A stretch of 64,000 bases of DNA from Deinococcus murrayi DSM 11303 (GCF_000482805.1 NZ_KI519501.1:125030-189029); one strand, 5' to 3'; counted from the stretch's first letter, positions 1 through 13,009 are shown. Notes: a model not told the origin generated them from the sequence alone. A program made the numbers and translations.

Positions 1-90
1 ACGTCGCTGGGGTAGCCTCGCCGGGTCACCCACCCATTCTGCTGTCTTCAGAGTCACGCACCCTAAGTTCGACCCTGTTCTTGGCAGCTT

Positions 91-855
91 CTAGTACGGT
101 AGCCCCGCCAGCCGCAGCAACCACTCCCGCGCCGCCGCCGCGTCCCCCAGCCGCCGGGAGCGGTCGGGGTCGGTGAGGGCGGCGAGCAGGGGGTCAAGGG
201 GGTCGGCGGCGGGGGGTGGGGGCACGCCCAGGGGTCCCAGTGCCCCGTGCAGGCCCCAGCCCAGCAGGATGCCGACCCCGTAGAGGTCGCTTTCCGGCCC
301 CAGCGGTTCGCCCCGGCGGGCCTCTGGGCTTTGGAAGGCAGCGGTGCCCAAGCGGGTGGGGGCGCTAAAGGTCTCGCCCGCCGGACCCGACAAGTCGAAG
401 TCCACCAGGGTGGCGCTGCCGTCAGGTTCGGCGAGGATGTTCTCCGGCTTGACGTCGCGGTGCACCAAGCCCCGCCCGTGCAGGTGTCCCAGCGCACCGA
501 GCAGGTGCGCGAGCGTCAGCAGGTAGGCGCGGCGCTCGGAGGTGAGGGCGGGTCGCCGGGCATAGCGGGCAAAAAGCACCCGTCCGCGGGCGTAGGTCAG
601 CAACAGAGCGGGGCGACCCTCCACGCTGACGGCGCTGAGCACCCGCACCAGCCGGGGGTGGTCGAGGCCCTCCCCGCACGCCAGCTCGCGCCCCGCGTGG
701 GCAGCGAAATGCGGGTCAAAAATCTTGACGGCGCGGGGTTGTCCCCCCCCATCGACCGCGAAATACACCACGCTGTGCGAGCCGCGCCCCAGGGGCCGCA
801 CGAGGCGCACCCCTTCTCCGACGACCTGTCCTGCCAGCGGCATCTTGCCTTCCAC
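91..855 (-). CDS. Small Hanks-type serine/threonine protein kinase
   Basis: A 254-aa protein that is essentially a bare eukaryotic-like kinase domain and should phosphorylate Ser/Thr in the cytoplasm. Visible motifs in order: glycine-rich loop GRGSHSVV (about residues 23-30), ATP-binding Lys in AVKIF (about 44), catalytic HRDVKPEN (132-139), and an SPE motif in the APE position (176-178). The Mg-binding motif reads DFD instead of DFG (152-154), so the metal-binding Asp is kept and the Gly is lost. There is no PASTA, transmembrane or extracellular domain. The start is GTG with GGAG 4 nt upstream; an ATG four codons in is an alternative. It is divergent from the patatin-like gene with under 50 bp between the starts. 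Kinase fold is certain; substrate is unknown. Confidence 0.88.
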   Translation of the reverse strand: MEGKMPLAGQVVGEGVRLVRPLGRGSHSVVYFAVDGGGQPRAVKIFDPHFAAHAGRELACGEGLDHPRLVRVLSAVSVEGRPALLLTYARGRVLFARYARRPALTSERRAYLLTLAHLLGALGHLHGRGLVHRDVKPENILAEPDGSATLVDFDLSGPAGETFSAPTRLGTAAFQSPEARRGEPLGPESDLYGVGILLGWGLHGALGPLGVPPPPAADPLDPLLAALTDPDRSRRLGDAAAAREWLLRLAGLPY

Positions 856-889
856 GGTACTCCAAAGGCCTCCGGAAGGTGCAGCCCCC

Positions 890-895
890 TACAAT
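890..895 (+). promoter_or_regulatory. Leaderless -10 hexamer of the patatin-like gene
   Basis: TACAAT ends 6 nt before the ATG at 902 and no Shine-Dalgarno sequence intervenes, so the transcript probably starts at or next to the start codon. Confidence 0.6.
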
Positions 896-901
896 CCCCC
901 C

Positions 902-1702
902 ATGCCGGGGTATGGACTGGTCTTGGGGGGCGGCGGCGCACGCGGCCTGGCGCACGTCGGGGTGTGGCGGGTGCTGGAGGAAGCGGGGCTGCCGCCGCAG
1001 GTCCTCGCGGGCACCTCGATGGGGGGGCTGGTCGCGGCCTTTATCGCGGCGGGGGCGAGCGCAAACGAGTTGCAGCGCGTCTCGCAGACCGTGTCGTGGC
1101 GGCGGCTGATTGACTGGCGGCTGGGCAAAGGGCTGCTCAAGGCTTCTGCCTTTGAGGCGTGGTTGGCCGAGCACCTCCCGCCCACCTTTGAGGCGCTGGA
1201 GCGTCCGCTCGCCGTCACCGCGACGGACGTCCTGACCGGGCGCATGGTGTACCTGCGGGAGGGCGACCTGTACCCCGCTCTGCGGGCAACGGCGGCCTAT
1301 CCGGGAGCCACCCCCCCGGTGCCCTACGGCGACATGCTGCTGGCCGACGGGGGCATTCTCAATCAGGTGCCGGTGGATGCGGCGTACTTTCTGGGAGTGC
1401 ACCACGTCGTGGCGGTAGACGTCACCGCCCCCGAACCGCTCCAACTCCCAGAGCGGCGGCGGTGGCGCTCGGCGGGGGGGCTAGGCCCCGTGCGCTCCTT
1501 GCGGCGGGCCGTCGACATCATGCAAGCGCAACTCACCGACGCTCGCCTCAGCCTCTACCGCCCGGACGTGCTGCTGCGCCCGAACCTCGGCGACATCGAC
1601 CTGCCCTCCTTTCGGCGGGGGGCGCAGGCGATAGAGGCGGGCGAGGCGGCGGCGCGGGCCGAACTCGCGCGGGTGCGGGCGCTCGTGGGGGCGGGGGGCT
1701 GA
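902..1702 (+). CDS. Patatin-like phospholipase (RssA/NTE family)
   Basis: A 266-aa Ser-Asp dyad lipid acyl hydrolase. The oxyanion loop GGGGARG lies at residues 9-15, the nucleophile elbow GTSMGG at 37-42 (Ser39), and the catalytic Asp in ADGG near 149. No signal peptide is seen, so it acts in the cytoplasm or on the inner membrane face. I start it at the ATG at 902 because the glycine loop then begins at the usual N-terminal position and a -10 hexamer lies 6 nt upstream; the longer open frame upstream has no patatin homology. Substrate is unknown; members include RssA and lysophospholipases. It is divergent from the kinase gene. Confidence 0.92.
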   Translation: MPGYGLVLGGGGARGLAHVGVWRVLEEAGLPPQVLAGTSMGGLVAAFIAAGASANELQRVSQTVSWRRLIDWRLGKGLLKASAFEAWLAEHLPPTFEALERPLAVTATDVLTGRMVYLREGDLYPALRATAAYPGATPPVPYGDMLLADGGILNQVPVDAAYFLGVHHVVAVDVTAPEPLQLPERRRWRSAGGLGPVRSLRRAVDIMQAQLTDARLSLYRPDVLLRPNLGDIDLPSFRRGAQAIEAGEAAARAELARVRALVGAGG

Positions 1703-1749
1703 GACTGGAGCGCGCCCTGCTATCCTGCGCGGCGGGTTAAAGGAGCCGC

Positions 1750-2546
<797 letters not shown>

Positions 2547-2550
<4 letters not shown>

Positions 2551-2897
2551 GGACCCCCCTCCCTGGGGAGAGGGGTCCCCTCCGCCTCTTCTTCTCCCCC
2601 GCCGAGCACTGTAATCTCGGTGTCCTCCCAGGCGACCCGGTATTCCCCCTCGCGGGCGATGAAGTCGGCAGCCATCCGCAGGGTTTCTTCGACCCAACCG
2701 TAGTCGCTACTGAGGGTGGCCACCCCGATAACCTCCCAGTCGTGGGCGTCAAGGCCGTCGAGGCGGGCCACCGTCAGGGGAAAACGGGCCTTGAGGCGCT
2801 CGACAACCGGGCGCACCAGGGCGCGTTTTTCCTTGAGGTTGCTCACCCAGGGCATCTCCACCCGGACGGTGAGGACGCCGACGTAACCGAGGGCCAT
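2547..2897 (-). CDS. DUF503 (YlxP-like) protein
   Basis: A 116-aa protein whose N-terminal 95 residues match the small DUF503/YlxP family, with the [20 protein letters not shown] signature near residues 13-32 and the DWEVIGVAT strand in the middle. The C-terminal tail is Glu/Gly rich and variable. The function is not established; in other bacteria YlxP lies beside translation genes. It follows the HMA-like gene by 9 bp on the same strand and ends 4 bp inside lepB. Confidence 0.85.
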
Positions 2898-2906
2898 AGA
2901 GGCCCT

Positions 2907-3131
2907 TCAGAGCATCCCGGCGAGGAAGCCCTGCGAGCGCACGGCCCGCACGAGGTCCATCACCGTGTGCTGGGAGGGGTCGTAGTGGACTTCAATCTGG
3001 CCCTCGTCGGGGATGGCCTGGACGACGCCGGGGAGGGTACGCAGATGCCCGGCGACGCGCTCGCCCGACTCACGGGTCAGGCCGCGCACGCCGAGCAGGA
3101 CACGGGCAGGTTTGGCGGTCATGGCGGCCAT
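2907..3131 (-). CDS. HMA-fold small protein lacking the CxxC metal site
   Basis: A 74-aa protein with the beta-alpha-beta pattern of heavy-metal-associated domains (VLLGVRGL near residue 11, then [15 protein letters not shown] and [13 protein letters not shown]). The GMxCxxC metal loop is replaced by GLTRESG, so the two copper-binding cysteines are absent. It may be a structural or regulatory relative, not a metal chaperone. The ATG at 3131 overlaps the TAA of the upstream DUF1999 gene, so translation is probably coupled. A second in-frame ATG three codons in, 7 nt after CATAAT, is an alternative start. Confidence 0.72.
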   Translation of the reverse strand: MAAMTAKPARVLLGVRGLTRESGERVAGHLRTLPGVVQAIPDEGQIEVHYDPSQHTVMDLVRAVRSQGFLAGML

Positions 3132-3637
3132 TATGCCGCGCCCCCCGCCCCGCCCAAACGGGTGCCCGGTGCGGTCGCCGCACGGGTACCGAGGTGACAG
3201 ACCCCATACCCGCCGACGAGGTGCGCTTCCTCCTGATCGGCAGCTCCCTCCAGCGCGGGGGTCACGGGGAAATGCACCTCGTAGACGGCGCTGTCGTAGG
3301 CACTCTTGACGACGGCATGGAGGAGGCCCGCTGCCGTTTCCTCCGGCGCGCCGGGCGACAGCAGCACCGTCCGCACGAGGACGATGGGGCGGTCTCCCTG
3401 CCAGACATGCTGGGCGAAGATGGCCCCGGCAAGGCCCGTCATCCCCTCGCCCTGGGCGACAAAGGAATGTTCGCTGCGTTCGTAGAACTTGAGGGCAGCG
3501 TGGCTGGTGCTCAGGCGGCCCGCCCGCTCGCGCTCCGGCAGAGCGTCAAAGCCGGGGTCAGCAGCGTGCTGGGCGGCGAGGTCGAGTTGCCGAAGGGCCT
3601 CGAAATCGGCCTCGTTAAAGGTGCGGTAGCGGAGCAT
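3131..3637 (-). CDS. DUF1999 GNAT-like acetyltransferase
   Basis: A 168-aa protein with an N-terminal GNAT-like opening ([16 protein letters not shown]) and the [20 protein letters not shown] stretch in the centre. It resembles DUF1999, a GNAT-fold family I know from Deinococcus and Thermus. The usual acetyl-CoA pyrophosphate loop (RxxGxG/A) is not obvious, so catalysis is uncertain. It sits between ribokinase (13 bp upstream) and the HMA-like gene, with which it shares a stop/start overlap. Confidence 0.7.
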   Translation of the reverse strand: MLRYRTFNEADFEALRQLDLAAQHAADPGFDALPERERAGRLSTSHAALKFYERSEHSFVAQGEGMTGLAGAIFAQHVWQGDRPIVLVRTVLLSPGAPEETAAGLLHAVVKSAYDSAVYEVHFPVTPALEGAADQEEAHLVGGYGVCHLGTRAATAPGTRLGGAGGAA

Positions 3638-3649
3638 CTCGGCGTCAGC

Positions 3650-4537
3650 CTAGCGCCCCAGCGCCGCTTCCAGCTCGGCCCGCGGGGGCATCGCGTCCTG
3701 CGCACCGGGGCGGGTGCAGGTCAGGGCCGCGGCGACGCCCGCCGCCCGCAGCGCCTCCCAGAGGGGCCACCCGGCGGCGAGTTCGGCGGCCAGCACCCCC
3801 GCGAAGGTGTCCCCCGCCCCGGTGGTATCGGCGGGAGCGACCGGGTGGGCGGGAAGCACCTGCGTCTCCTCCCCGGTCACAGTGAGGCTGCCCTGCGCCC
3901 CCAGCGTCACGGTGACGGCCCGCAGCCCGGTTGCCAGCAGAGCACGCGCCTGCGCCTCTGCCCCACCCCCAACGGGCGCGAGGGCCGCCAGCTCGGTCTC
4001 GTTCACGAGCAGGTGGGTGACGTCAGGAAGGAGTTCTGGGGCGGAAGCCTGCACGGGAGCCGCATTGAAGAGCACGGTCAAGCCCGCCGCCTGGCCGCGC
4101 CGCGCCGCCTCGCGGGTGACGTCGGCGGGCAGCTCGCCCTGAAGCAGCAGGTGGGTGTAGGGGGTGAAGTCTGCGGGCAGGTGCCCAGGCGTCAGCCGCG
4201 CATTGGCTCCGCTGGCCACCGCAATCGCGTTCTCGCCGCCCCCCGCGACCGTGATAAGAGCGAGGCCCGTGGGCGCGTCCAGCGTGTGCAGGTCGGTGAG
4301 GTCCACCCCCGCCCGCATCAAGCCGCGCAAGGCCACCTCCCGAAAGGAGTCCTGGCCGACCGCCCCGCAGAAGGACACCCGCGCCCCAGCGAGGGCCGCC
4401 GCGACCGCCTGGTTTGCGCCCTTGCCGCCGGGCGACACCTGCGCGTCGCCCCCCAGGACCGTCTCGCCGGGGGCGGGCAGGTGGGGCACCCGCACGCTGA
4501 GGTCGGCATTCACGCTGCCGACCACCAGGAGGGTCAT
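3650..4537 (-). CDS. rbsK: Ribokinase (PfkB family)
   Basis: A 295-aa sugar kinase that phosphorylates ribose (or a close sugar) at O5 with ATP. The N-terminal PfkB signature GGKGANQAVAAALAGA is near residues 37-52, and the C-terminal DTTGAGDTFAG carries the catalytic Asp and anion hole. I start it at MTLLVVGSVNAD because this ATG overlaps the TGA of the upstream deaminase (ATGA) and matches family length; the longer frame adds a Gly/Arg extension with no homology. No ribose transporter is adjacent, so deoxyribose or nucleoside salvage is possible; the coupled deaminase fits salvage. Confidence 0.9.
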   Translation of the reverse strand: MTLLVVGSVNADLSVRVPHLPAPGETVLGGDAQVSPGGKGANQAVAAALAGARVSFCGAVGQDSFREVALRGLMRAGVDLTDLHTLDAPTGLALITVAGGGENAIAVASGANARLTPGHLPADFTPYTHLLLQGELPADVTREAARRGQAAGLTVLFNAAPVQASAPELLPDVTHLLVNETELAALAPVGGGAEAQARALLATGLRAVTVTLGAQGSLTVTGEETQVLPAHPVAPADTTGAGDTFAGVLAAELAAGWPLWEALRAAGVAAALTCTRPGAQDAMPPRAELEAALGR

Positions 4538-5061
4538 TCCACCCCCGCCGTCTCGGCAGGGTAACGCTCGCGCCACAGCGCCCAGCCCTCCGCGGGAAAG
4601 GCGCGTTTGGCTTCGGGAGCAAAGAGGCGGGCACCCTCGGCCTCCAGCTCAGGGTCGGGGCAGCGGACCACCTCGGTTGCCTGCATGGCGGGATGGTCGC
4701 TCCAGGCTATCAGGCGGCCCGACCCCCCCCAGGGGTCATCGGTGGCCCACACGATTCGGCCTAACCCCAACAGCGCGGAAGCCCCGCCGCACATCAAGCA
4801 GGGTTCGAGGCTGGTGTAGAGGGTCAGCGAGGCAGGACGTTCCAACTTGCCCGCCGCAAAAAAGAGGTCCATTTCGGCGTGGGCGACGCTGGCTCCTCCC
4901 ACGTGCTCTGGCGTCTGGGCCTCGCTGACGCGGTTGCGACCCCGGCCCACGATGTCGCCCCGCGCGTTGACGAGCACGGCTCCGACGGGAGCGCTGCCCG
5001 CCGCCTGCGCTTCGCGGGCAAGGGCCAGAGCTTCTTGCAGGTAGCGGCGGTGCGGGGTCAT
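4534..5061 (-). CDS. CMP/dCMP-type nucleoside deaminase
   Basis: A 175-aa zinc deaminase. HAEMDLFF (His about 61, Glu 63) supplies one zinc ligand and the proton shuttle, and PCLMC supplies the two zinc cysteines. It has the size and layout of TadA/guanine/cytosine deaminases. The sequence after PCLMC (SALLGLGRIVWATDD) does not clearly match tRNA adenosine deaminase, so a free base or nucleoside substrate is more likely. Translational coupling to ribokinase (4-bp overlap) suggests a joint role in nucleoside salvage; that is an inference. Confidence 0.85.
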   Translation of the reverse strand: MTPHRRYLQEALALAREAQAAGSAPVGAVLVNARGDIVGRGRNRVSEAQTPEHVGGASVAHAEMDLFFAAGKLERPASLTLYTSLEPCLMCGGASALLGLGRIVWATDDPWGGSGRLIAWSDHPAMQATEVVRCPDPELEAEGARLFAPEAKRAFPAEGWALWRERYPAETAGVE

Positions 5062-5113
5062 GCGGACCAGTGTGGCATGCCCCCAGGGGAAGCGCAGGGC
5101 AGCGAAATGAGGC

Positions 5114-5119
5114 TATACT
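5114..5119 (+). promoter_or_regulatory. Probable -10 element upstream of the acyl-CoA ligase
   Basis: TATACT about 97 nt before the ATG at 5216. No convincing -35 hexamer is seen. It implies a long leader, unlike the leaderless genes in the window. Confidence 0.4.
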
Positions 5120-5215
5120 GAGTCTAATTTCAAGGCGCAGTTCCTGCCCGCCCGCTGCCCCCGTCGCAGCGGCCCTGGCGCGGCGGGGGGCGCGCAAGGA
5201 GCGTGAAAGACCGGC

Positions 5216-6904
<1,689 letters not shown>

Positions 6905-6926
6905 CCCCACCTCTGCTGACCACCGC

Positions 6927-6962
6927 CCGACCCTGGGAGTGACCTGGGGTCCGGCGTTTTTT
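6927..6962 (+). terminator. Intrinsic terminator 1 after fadD
   Basis: An imperfect stem (CCGACCC against GGGGTCCGG) is followed by TTTTTT at 6957-6962, 22 nt after the fadD stop. Confidence 0.7.
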
Positions 6963-7018
6963 GGTTCTCCTCGTCACCTTTCACTTGCCAGGTGAGTGGG
7001 GTCCAGGAGTGCCCGCCG

Positions 7019-7042
7019 GGGCTGACTTTTCAGCCCTTTTTT
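7019..7042 (+). terminator. Intrinsic terminator 2 upstream of pruA
   Basis: A perfect 7-bp stem GGGCTGA / TCAGCCC with a CTTT loop, directly followed by TTTTTT. This is the cleanest factor-independent terminator in the window. It lies upstream of the probable pruA promoter, so it is either a second fadD terminator or ends a short transcript. Confidence 0.88.
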
Positions 7043-7058
7043 GCCGACTGACAGCGGG

Positions 7059-7088
7059 TTGGTGCGCCTGTGGGGGGCGTGTTAGGCT
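7059..7088 (+). promoter_or_regulatory. Probable pruA promoter
   Basis: TTGGTG (7059-7064) and TAGGCT (7083-7088) are separated by 18 nt and lie between terminator 2 and the ribosome-binding site AAGGAGG at 7101-7107. The -35 match is weak. Confidence 0.45.
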
Positions 7089-7116
7089 CGCCTCATCCAC
7101 AAGGAGGCACAGGACC

Positions 7117-8694
<1,578 letters not shown>

Positions 8695-8713
8695 CGCCTG
8701 CGGCGCAGCCCAA

Positions 8714-8810
8714 GGGTCTAAGGTTCTAAAGGTCGAAGAGTCGAAGGTCTCTTCGGGGCCAGGTGGAAGCGGGCCGCCCTCCTACCCCCACCCCCGTCCC
8801 CCTTAGACCC
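8714..8810. repeat. Long inverted repeat between pruA and the DinB-like gene
   Basis: A perfect 10-bp inverted pair, GGGTCTAAGG (8714-8723) and CCTTAGACCC (8801-8810). Outside and inside it further matching pieces (GGTCGAAG against CTTCGACC) give an extended imperfect symmetry over about 125 bp. It may be a dispersed Deinococcus repeat or an RNA structure. Confidence 0.55.
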
Positions 8811-8855
8811 TCCCCCTCTTTGACCCTTCGACCCGCGCAGCCGACAATACCCCCC

Positions 8856-9365
<510 letters not shown>

Positions 9366-9374
9366 GGGCAGCGG

Positions 9375-9402
9375 CCAGCTTCCAGCCGCCAGCGACCAGC
9401 AA
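9375..9402. repeat. Heptad array, four CCAGCNN units
   Basis: Four contiguous 7-nt units (CCAGCTT, CCAGCCG, CCAGCGA, CCAGCAA) start 9 bp after the DinB-like stop codon. Same family as the arrays at 43.4, 51.5, 55.7, 57.0 and 58.8 kb. Confidence 0.75.
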
Positions 9403-9408
9403 CAGGCA

Positions 9409-9436
9409 GCGTCACCGAACTGAACGTGGGTGACGC
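9409..9436 (+). terminator. Hairpin between the DinB-like gene and the aminotransferase
   Basis: An 8-bp perfect stem GCGTCACC / GGTGACGC with a 12-nt loop and no U-run. It could be a weak terminator, or a leader structure of the aminotransferase gene 74 nt downstream. Confidence 0.45.
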
Positions 9437-9510
9437 CAGCCGCGCCGCGCCGGGGTGGCTGGCCCTCCCCCCTCCCTTCGACTCCCAACCCCCGAAAGGA
9501 CTCCCTCCCC

Positions 9511-10806
9511 GTGACCAACTCCAGCGTCTTTTACCGTTCGCGCAAGCCCTCTCCAACCGCCGTGCGGGGAGAGGGGGTGTACCTCTATGACGCAGGCGGG
9601 CGGCGCTGGCTGGACGGCTCGTCGGGGGCGCTGGTGGCCAACATCGGGCATGGGCGGGCGGAGGTCGCGGAGGCGATGGCGCGGCAGGCCCGCACGCTGC
9701 CCTTTGTGCACGGCTCGCAGTTCACGTCGGACGTGCTGGAGGAGTACGCCTCTAGGCTGACCGCCTTTCTGGGCTTGCCCGGCTTCCGCTTCTGGGCGGT
9801 GTCGGGCGGCTCGGAGGCGAACGAGAGCGCCATCAAGCTGGCGCGGCAGTACCACGTCGAGCGCGGCGAGCCGGGGCGCTACAAGGTCGTCACGCGGGTG
9901 CCGAGCTACCACGGGGCCTCGCTGGGAGCGCTCGCGGCGTCGGGGATGGGGGCGCGGCGGGCGATGTACGCCCCGCTGATGAACGAGGTCGCGTGGCCCA
10001 AGATGCCCAAACCTGACCCCACCCTCTCCGGCGAGGATGACGCCGAGCGGCTGCGGACGGTGCTGGAGGAAGCGGGGCCGGACACGGTCGCCGCCTTCAT
10101 CGGCGAACCCGTCGTGGGGGCGTCCGACGCCGCGCTGGCCCCGAATCCGGGATACCACGCCCGCATCGCGGAGATTTGCTGCGAGTACGGGGTCCTCTTC
10201 ATCGCGGACGAGGTCATGAGCGGGATGGGCCGCTGCGGGGCACCGCTCGCCGTGCGGCTGCATGAGGACGTGACCCCCGACCTCGTGGTGCTGGGCAAGG
10301 GGCTGGCCGCCGGATACGCGCCGCTGGCGGGCCTCGCCGCCTCGCCGGAGGTCTACCGCACGGTGATGGAGGGGTCGGGGGCTTTTCAGCACGGCTTTAC
10401 CTACGCCGGCCACCCGGTCAGCGTGGCGGCAGGCCTGAGCGTGCTGGACATCCTGGAGCGCGAGGAGCTGCCGGAGCGGGCGCGGACACAGGGGGGGCGG
10501 CTGCTGGCGGGGCTGCGCGACCTCCAGGCCCGGCATCCCCACGTGCTGGAGGTGCGCGGGCACGGCCTGCTGCTGGGGGTGGTGCTGGGCGACCCGCAGA
10601 CCGGGGAGGCGTACCGGACGCCGGGCCTGGCCGGGCGGGTCGCGGCGGCGGCCTGGGAACGCGGCCTGGTGACCTATCCCGGCACGGGGGCGGTGGACGG
10701 CGTGCGCGGCGACCACCTGCTGCTGGGGCCGCCGCTGAGCATCACGGACGGCGAAGCGGGCGAGCTGCTCGCGGCGTTGAGTGAGGCGCTGGGAGCGTCA
10801 AGCTGA
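9511..10806 (+). CDS. Class-III pyridoxal-phosphate aminotransferase
   Basis: A 431-aa fold-type I aminotransferase. IADEVMSGMGRCG carries the Asp (about 233) that pairs with the PLP nitrogen, and LGKGLAAGYAPLAG carries the Schiff-base Lys (about 263). The family covers 4-aminobutyrate, ornithine, beta-alanine and diaminopelargonate transaminases; I cannot assign the substrate. I prefer the GTG at 9511 (opening VTNSSVFYRSRKP), 10 nt after GAAAGGA; the longer frame adds a Pro/Arg-rich stretch without homology. It is transcribed alone between the DinB-like and PhoX-like genes. Confidence 0.9.
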   Translation: MTNSSVFYRSRKPSPTAVRGEGVYLYDAGGRRWLDGSSGALVANIGHGRAEVAEAMARQARTLPFVHGSQFTSDVLEEYASRLTAFLGLPGFRFWAVSGGSEANESAIKLARQYHVERGEPGRYKVVTRVPSYHGASLGALAASGMGARRAMYAPLMNEVAWPKMPKPDPTLSGEDDAERLRTVLEEAGPDTVAAFIGEPVVGASDAALAPNPGYHARIAEICCEYGVLFIADEVMSGMGRCGAPLAVRLHEDVTPDLVVLGKGLAAGYAPLAGLAASPEVYRTVMEGSGAFQHGFTYAGHPVSVAAGLSVLDILEREELPERARTQGGRLLAGLRDLQARHPHVLEVRGHGLLLGVVLGDPQTGEAYRTPGLAGRVAAAAWERGLVTYPGTGAVDGVRGDHLLLGPPLSITDGEAGELLAALSEALGASS

Positions 10807-10905
10807 CCGCGAGCAGACCAATGGATGCGGAGCCTCCCCAGCCGCTTGATGCAGAGCTGACGCCCCGCTGAAGCTGCGGTGACGCGGGGCTGGCAGGCTG
10901 GGGCC

Positions 10906-12609
10906 ATGACCACCTCGACACCGCAGGGCAAGGCCGAAACGAGTCTCTGGCACCGGCTACTGGACCGCAAGCTCACCCGCCGGGGTGCCCTGGGGACAGT
11001 CGCGGCCACGGCAGCGGTCACCCTGCCGCTGCGCATCAGCGAGGCGGAGGCCCTCTCCAACAACGGCGCTCCGGTGGACGCGCCGCCCGCTCCCCTCAAC
11101 CCGCGCACGCTGCCGCCCTTCCGGGCGATTGAGGCGGGGAACGCCGACACCCTGACCCTGCCCTTCGGCTACCGCTGGCAACTGCTGGCCCCCTGGGGCG
11201 AGGTCTTTACCGCAGACGGGGGGGAGATTGGCTTCAACCACGACTTCGTGGGGTACTTCCCTATCGACATGTTGGAGGGTGGGCGCTCCTCGACCGACGC
11301 GCTGCTCACCATCAACCACGAATACGTCAACCCGCTGTTTGTGGGGGGCAACACCCGCGAGCGCACCCCAGAGCAAATCCGGGCCGAGATGAAGGCCGTG
11401 GGTGTGAGCGTGGTGCGGGTGCGCCGCGAGGAAGGCGGCTGGAAAATCGTGCCCGACCCCCGCAACCGCCGCATCGACGCCATGACCGAGATTGAGCTGA
11501 CCGGACCCGTGCGCGGCAGCGCCGTGGTGAAGGGGGCAACGACCGTGCGTGGCAGCGTGGGCAACTGTTCGGGGGGACAGACGCCCTGGGGCACCCTGCT
11601 GACCTGCGAGGAAAACGTGGACGGCTATGCCCGCGCCTGGGCGGGCAGCGGCTACGAGGCGATGCACCAGGGCTGGGTCACTGAGATTGACCCCTTTGAC
11701 CCAGCGTGGCGACCCAAGAAACGCACTGCGATGGGCCGCTTCCGGCACGAGAACGTGGCCGTGACCCTGACCAAAGATGGCCGGGTGGTGGGCTACATGG
11801 GCGACGACATGCAAGACGCCTGCGTGTACAAGTTCGTCAGCCGGGGCCGCTACCAGCCGGGCAACCGCAACGCGAACCGCGACCTGCTCGCCGAAGGCGA
11901 CCTGTATGTCGCCAACTTCGGCAACGGGAGCTGGATTCTGCTCGACTACGACAAGAATCCCAAGCTGCGGGAGGCCAAGGGCGCGGACGGCAAACCGCTC
12001 TTTAGTGGGCAGGCCGACGTGCTCGCGGACGCGCGGGCCAGCGCCCTCGCGGTGGGGGGCACCCCGGTCGACCGTCCGGAGGACATCGAGATTCACCCCC
12101 GCACGGGTGAGGTCTACGTGGCGCTCACCAACAACGCCAAGCACGGCAACTACTTCGGCCAAATCATCAAGTTCCGCGAAAACGGAGACGCCGCCGCGCC
12201 GACGTTCCTGTGGGAGGTCTTTGCGGTGGGTGGCCCCCAGAGCGGCTTTGCCAGCCCCGACAACCTCGTCTTTGACCCCTACGGCAACCTGTGGATGGTG
12301 ACCGACAACTCGGACCTGGGCACCAACCCCATCAAGGCCTTCCACGGCAACAACGCGATGTTCTTCTTTCCGACGGAGGGGCCGCGAGCGGGGAGGGCAC
12401 ACCGCTTTGCCATCGGGCCGGTCGACGCCGAACTCACTGGCCCGGTCTGGTCGCCCGACGGGAAGACGCTCTTTTTGGCGGTGCAGCACCCTGGCGAGGA
12501 CAGCGAGAGCCTGGACAAGCTCACGAGCACCTTTGCGGCAAAACCCGGTACCCGCATTCCGCGCCCCACCCTGGTCGCCATCGAGGGATTTCCGGGGTGG
12601 CAGGCATGA
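10906..12609 (+). CDS. PhoX/DUF839 family protein, Tat-exported
   Basis: A 567-aa beta-propeller protein of the PhoX (DUF839) family, which includes calcium/iron-dependent alkaline phosphatases acting outside the inner membrane. The N-terminus has a twin-arginine signal (LTRRGALGTVAATAAVTLPL, about residues 23-42). Typical family pieces follow: NHEYVNPL, CSGGQTPWGTLLTCEEN, GRFRHENVAV, GYMGDDMQDACVYKFVS and RPEDIEIHPRTGEVYVALTN. The ATG at 10906 puts the twin arginines at the usual distance. The real substrate is not proven. Its TGA overlaps the next ATG. Confidence 0.88.
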   Translation: MTTSTPQGKAETSLWHRLLDRKLTRRGALGTVAATAAVTLPLRISEAEALSNNGAPVDAPPAPLNPRTLPPFRAIEAGNADTLTLPFGYRWQLLAPWGEVFTADGGEIGFNHDFVGYFPIDMLEGGRSSTDALLTINHEYVNPLFVGGNTRERTPEQIRAEMKAVGVSVVRVRREEGGWKIVPDPRNRRIDAMTEIELTGPVRGSAVVKGATTVRGSVGNCSGGQTPWGTLLTCEENVDGYARAWAGSGYEAMHQGWVTEIDPFDPAWRPKKRTAMGRFRHENVAVTLTKDGRVVGYMGDDMQDACVYKFVSRGRYQPGNRNANRDLLAEGDLYVANFGNGSWILLDYDKNPKLREAKGADGKPLFSGQADVLADARASALAVGGTPVDRPEDIEIHPRTGEVYVALTNNAKHGNYFGQIIKFRENGDAAAPTFLWEVFAVGGPQSGFASPDNLVFDPYGNLWMVTDNSDLGTNPIKAFHGNNAMFFFPTEGPRAGRAHRFAIGPVDAELTGPVWSPDGKTLFLAVQHPGEDSESLDKLTSTFAAKPGTRIPRPTLVAIEGFPGWQA

Positions 12610-12950
12610 CCCTCCATTCCCGCCCGCGTGCCCCCTGGATTGTGGGGCGCACCCCCCTGCTGGAGCACGCCGCCGCCGACTTTCTGAACGAGGTCACCCG
12701 GCAAACCCCCTGGCGGCGGGCCAGATACGAGGCGCTGCTTGGGGCGCTGGAGGCCTGGCTGGAAGAGCGGGGCAGCTCGCCCGTCCCGCTGCAGGCCTAT
12801 GCCCCGGCGGCAGGCGAAGCGTGGCTAGAGTCCCTGCCCGCGCCGGAACGCCCCCTCGCCGCTGCCCTCCTGGACGAATTCGGCCACTACCTGCACGAAT
12901 GGGGCTGGCTGATTCCCACCGGGGTCGAAGCCTTCCCGCTGGCGGAATAG
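12606..12950 (+). CDS. Small protein coupled to the PhoX-like gene, function unknown
   Basis: A 114-aa soluble protein, mostly helical in character, rich in Leu, Ala, Glu and Trp, without a signal peptide or a motif I recognise. Its ATG overlaps the PhoX-like TGA (ATGA), so the two are co-translated. The gene ends just before a strong bidirectional terminator. Reading frame and coupling support a real gene. A cytoplasmic chaperone for the Tat substrate is one possibility, but nothing in the sequence proves it. Confidence 0.72.
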   Translation: MTLHSRPRAPWIVGRTPLLEHAAADFLNEVTRQTPWRRARYEALLGALEAWLEERGSSPVPLQAYAPAAGEAWLESLPAPERPLAAALLDEFGHYLHEWGWLIPTGVEAFPLAE

Positions 12951-12976
12951 GGCGCCTCCCTGTTTCTACAAGCCTG

Positions 12977-13009
12977 CCCCCCTGCGCCGCGCTCAGGGGG
13001 GTCTCTTTT
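12977..13009. terminator. Intrinsic terminator between convergent genes
   Basis: A perfect 8-bp stem CCCCCCTG / CAGGGGGG with a 9-nt loop, followed on the plus strand by TCTCTTTT. It ends the PhoX-like operon and may also stop map on the other strand. Confidence 0.85.

Noticed and set aside
4534..5061. The deaminase as tRNA adenosine deaminase TadA
   Set aside because: The zinc motifs fit, but flanking sequence is not typical and the gene is coupled to ribokinase; I kept the general name.
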